From: Armatimonadota bacterium
Lineage (GTDB): Bacteria > Armatimonadota > UBA10988
Direction of reading: 5' to 3'
Assembly: GCA_016235455.1 (NCBI GenBank)
Contig: JACRKZ010000133.1
Coordinates: forward strand, 1-41,214
DNA: 41,214 nucleotides
In this document: positions 39,970 to 41,214 of the stretch, piece after piece
How positions within the stretch are numbered: the stretch's first letter is position 1
Layout: every line of letters begins with the position of its first letter
Made by a program: the position numbers and the translations under genes
Notes under the pieces: model-generated
Seen by the model: only the letters and a program-made list of their open reading frames with translations
Databases searched by the model: none
What the model was told of the DNA's origin: nothing

Positions 39970-40995
39970 TTACTTCATCAGCAGTTTCTGCGCCTCGGGC
40001 GAGTCGATGTTCTCTTTGGTCAAGATGAACACGCCGGTATCGACGCGCTTCTCGACCTTGCCGCCCTTGATGGCCGCCAGCGCCTGCTTGACGCCTTCGG
40101 CACCCATCTTGAATGGGTCCTGCAGCACCAGCGCCGAGACCACGCCCGCCTTGAGCTGCTCAACCTCCGCCGGTGAGCCGTCGAAGCCGACGATAATGAC
40201 CTTGCCGGCCTTGCCCGCGCTCTTGACCGCGTTGGCCGCGCCCACGACGCCCGGCTCATTGGCCGCGAAGATGCCCTTGAGGTTCGGCGACTTGGTGAGC
40301 ATGTCGTCGGTCACCTTGGCCGCGGTCTCGATCTTGGAATCGCTGAACAGCGTGGAGACCAGCTTGACCTTGCCGCCGGTCGCTTCCACGGCCTGCTTGA
40401 AGCCTTTCTCGCGGTCCTCGGAGCTGGCGGCGCCCTTGACGAAGGGGATGCAGCCGACGTCGCCGCTGCCGCCCATGAGCGCGATCAGCTTCTCGCCGCC
40501 CGTCTTGGCGCCGGCCACGTTGTCCGTGGCCACCAGGCTGCGGATCTTGTCGTAGTCCACGCCACTGTCGATGGTGATGACCGGCACACCGGCCGCTTCG
40601 GCCTTCTCGATGGTCGGCACGAGCGCCTTCGCATCACACGCGGCCATGACGATGGCGCTGACCTTGTTGGTGACGAAGTCCTCGATGATGGCCTTCTGGC
40701 CCGCAACGTCAGTCTCCTTGTCCGGGCCCTTCCAGATGACCGTCGCGCCGGCTTCCTTGGCGGCGGATTCGGCGCCGGCCTTGACCGTCGTCCAGAACTG
40801 ATGGGTCACCGCCTTGGGCACCACGGCGATCTTGATGTCGCCTGTGGCGGGCTTGGCCTCGGCGCCCTTCTGAGCGTCGCCCTTGGGCGCGACCGGCGGC
40901 GCCGCGTCTGGCGCCGGCTTGGGCGCGCAAGCAGCGATGAGCAACAGCGGCAGCGGCAGCAGGTATTTGGCGCTGCGAAGGCACTGGCGTAGCAT
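39970..40995 (-). CDS. Sugar-binding lipoprotein of an ABC transporter (RbsB-like)
   Basis: GAGGAG six bases before the ATG at 40995 fixes the start (341 residues). MLRQCLRSAKYLLPLPLLLI then AAC is a lipobox with charged N-region; a Pro/Ala/Lys linker follows to about residue 50. The periplasmic-binding-protein type 1 fold reads IAVVPKAVTHQFWTTVKAGA, IIEDFVTNKVSAIVMAACDA, VPVITIDSGVD, GIFAANEPGVVGA and VIIVGFDGSPAEV, typical of ribose/allose/inositol receptors. The partner permease and ATPase genes are not in the window. It suggests uptake of monosaccharides released by the exported enzymes encoded nearby. Confidence 0.93.
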   Translation of the reverse strand: MLRQCLRSAKYLLPLPLLLIAACAPKPAPDAAPPVAPKGDAQKGAEAKPATGDIKIAVVPKAVTHQFWTTVKAGAESAAKEAGATVIWKGPDKETDVAGQKAIIEDFVTNKVSAIVMAACDAKALVPTIEKAEAAGVPVITIDSGVDYDKIRSLVATDNVAGAKTGGEKLIALMGGSGDVGCIPFVKGAASSEDREKGFKQAVEATGGKVKLVSTLFSDSKIETAAKVTDDMLTKSPNLKGIFAANEPGVVGAANAVKSAGKAGKVIIVGFDGSPAEVEQLKAGVVSALVLQDPFKMGAEGVKQALAAIKGGKVEKRVDTGVFILTKENIDSPEAQKLLMK

Positions 40996-41119
40996 CACGG
41001 GCTCCTCTCTTGCTGGCGGCAGCAGAGCTGCTCGCGACCAGCGCGGCTAGCCTACCACAACGCATGAGGCGATGCGGGTGCATGTCAGTATTCGGGAGTG
41101 AAGGCGGCAACCAAGAGGC

Positions 41120-41167
41120 GGGGAGGCGATCCTAGTGGTTACCACCGCCAAAAGGAGCCGCCTCCCC
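41120..41167. repeat. Inverted repeat at the 5' end of the last gene
   Basis: GGGGAGGCG (41120-41128) is the exact reverse complement of CGCCTCCCC (41159-41167), directly before an ATG. Between them are a second small palindrome (GTGGTTACCAC) and the AAAGGAG ribosome site. The hairpin could occlude the ribosome site, or be part of an insertion-sequence end; the window stops too soon to tell. Confidence 0.4.
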
Positions 41168-41214
41168 ATGACCGATCGTACCACTGTCGCGCGTGAAGTG
41201 CTCAGCAAGCTGAC
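41168..41214 (+). CDS. Start of a gene of unknown function (truncated by window end)
   Basis: An ATG with AAAGGAG ten bases upstream opens a frame of 15 complete codons (MTDRTTVAREVLSKL) that runs off the window. The short N-terminus resembles that of some IS256-type transposases, but this is only a guess; the inverted repeat just upstream would fit. No function is assigned. Confidence 0.35.
   Translation, partial: MTDRTTVAREVLSKL

Noticed and set aside
1..41214. CRISPR array, rRNA or tRNA genes, prophage
   Set aside because: I found no regularly spaced direct repeats, no tRNA cloverleaf or rRNA sequence, and no phage structural genes.

Overview
The window is a high-GC, gene-dense stretch of a bacterial chromosome. 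The best taxonomic clue is the type IV pilin-like protein at 34391-35038. Its N-terminus (a G/F-T-L-I-E prepilin motif, then FPVFAKAREKAR and an SCxSNL block) and its C-terminal H-X9-DG motif are of the kind abundant in Armatimonadota and also common in Planctomycetes-type genomes. The load of large secreted, carbohydrate-related proteins fits that setting. I infer an Armatimonadota-like or related environmental lineage; there is no rRNA or other taxonomic marker gene here.

Layout. 1-7.7 kb: the end of a phytanoyl-CoA-dioxygenase-like gene, an opposing membrane protein with no visible stop, a secreted beta-propeller/CBM9 protein, a toxin-antitoxin pair whose PIN toxin carries an in-frame amber stop, a secreted double-discoidin protein, and a sugar isomerase plus Gfo/Idh/MocA dehydrogenase pair. 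8-18 kb: a small secreted protein and three very large secreted proteins (a putative TIM-barrel hydrolase, a GH2 enzyme with a domain inserted in its barrel, and a divergent 721-aa barrel-like protein). 18-21.5 kb: a tight three-gene unit (duplicated membrane protein, VOC protein, Tat-exported sulfatase with HEAT-like repeats). 21.6-29.6 kb: a run on the + strand (M14 carboxypeptidase, DUF4380 protein, CBM9-like secreted protein, DUF5666-like secreted protein, TPR protein with a degenerate gluzincin domain, UVR-motif protein), with one opposing TfoX C-terminal-domain gene. 29.6-33.9 kb: a frameshifted barrel/LamG-like gene, a decayed HicB antitoxin and a GxGYxYP protein. 34-41.2 kb: a Cys-rich secreted peptide, the prepilin, a membrane-anchored beta-carbonic anhydrase, endonuclease V, a 7TM-PAS protein, an M20 peptidase, a zinc-finger methyltransferase, a sugar-binding lipoprotein and the first codons of a further gene.

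How it works together. Most products are exported (signal peptides, a lipobox or a Tat motif) and carry polysaccharide-related folds: GH2, GxGYxYP, discoidin, CBM9-like, sulfatase and DUF4380. Together with a sugar isomerase, a sugar dehydrogenase and a periplasmic sugar-binding lipoprotein, this suggests degradation and uptake of complex, possibly sulfated, glycans. No SusC/SusD pair is present and the genes are not one operon. The carbonic anhydrase, endonuclease V, methyltransferase and M20 peptidase look like ordinary housekeeping or accessory genes.

Three genes are visibly broken: the PIN toxin (amber), the HicB-like antitoxin (one inserted base plus an amber) and a barrel gene (one missing base). 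Several convergent gene pairs are separated by strong hairpins that probably terminate transcription in both directions.
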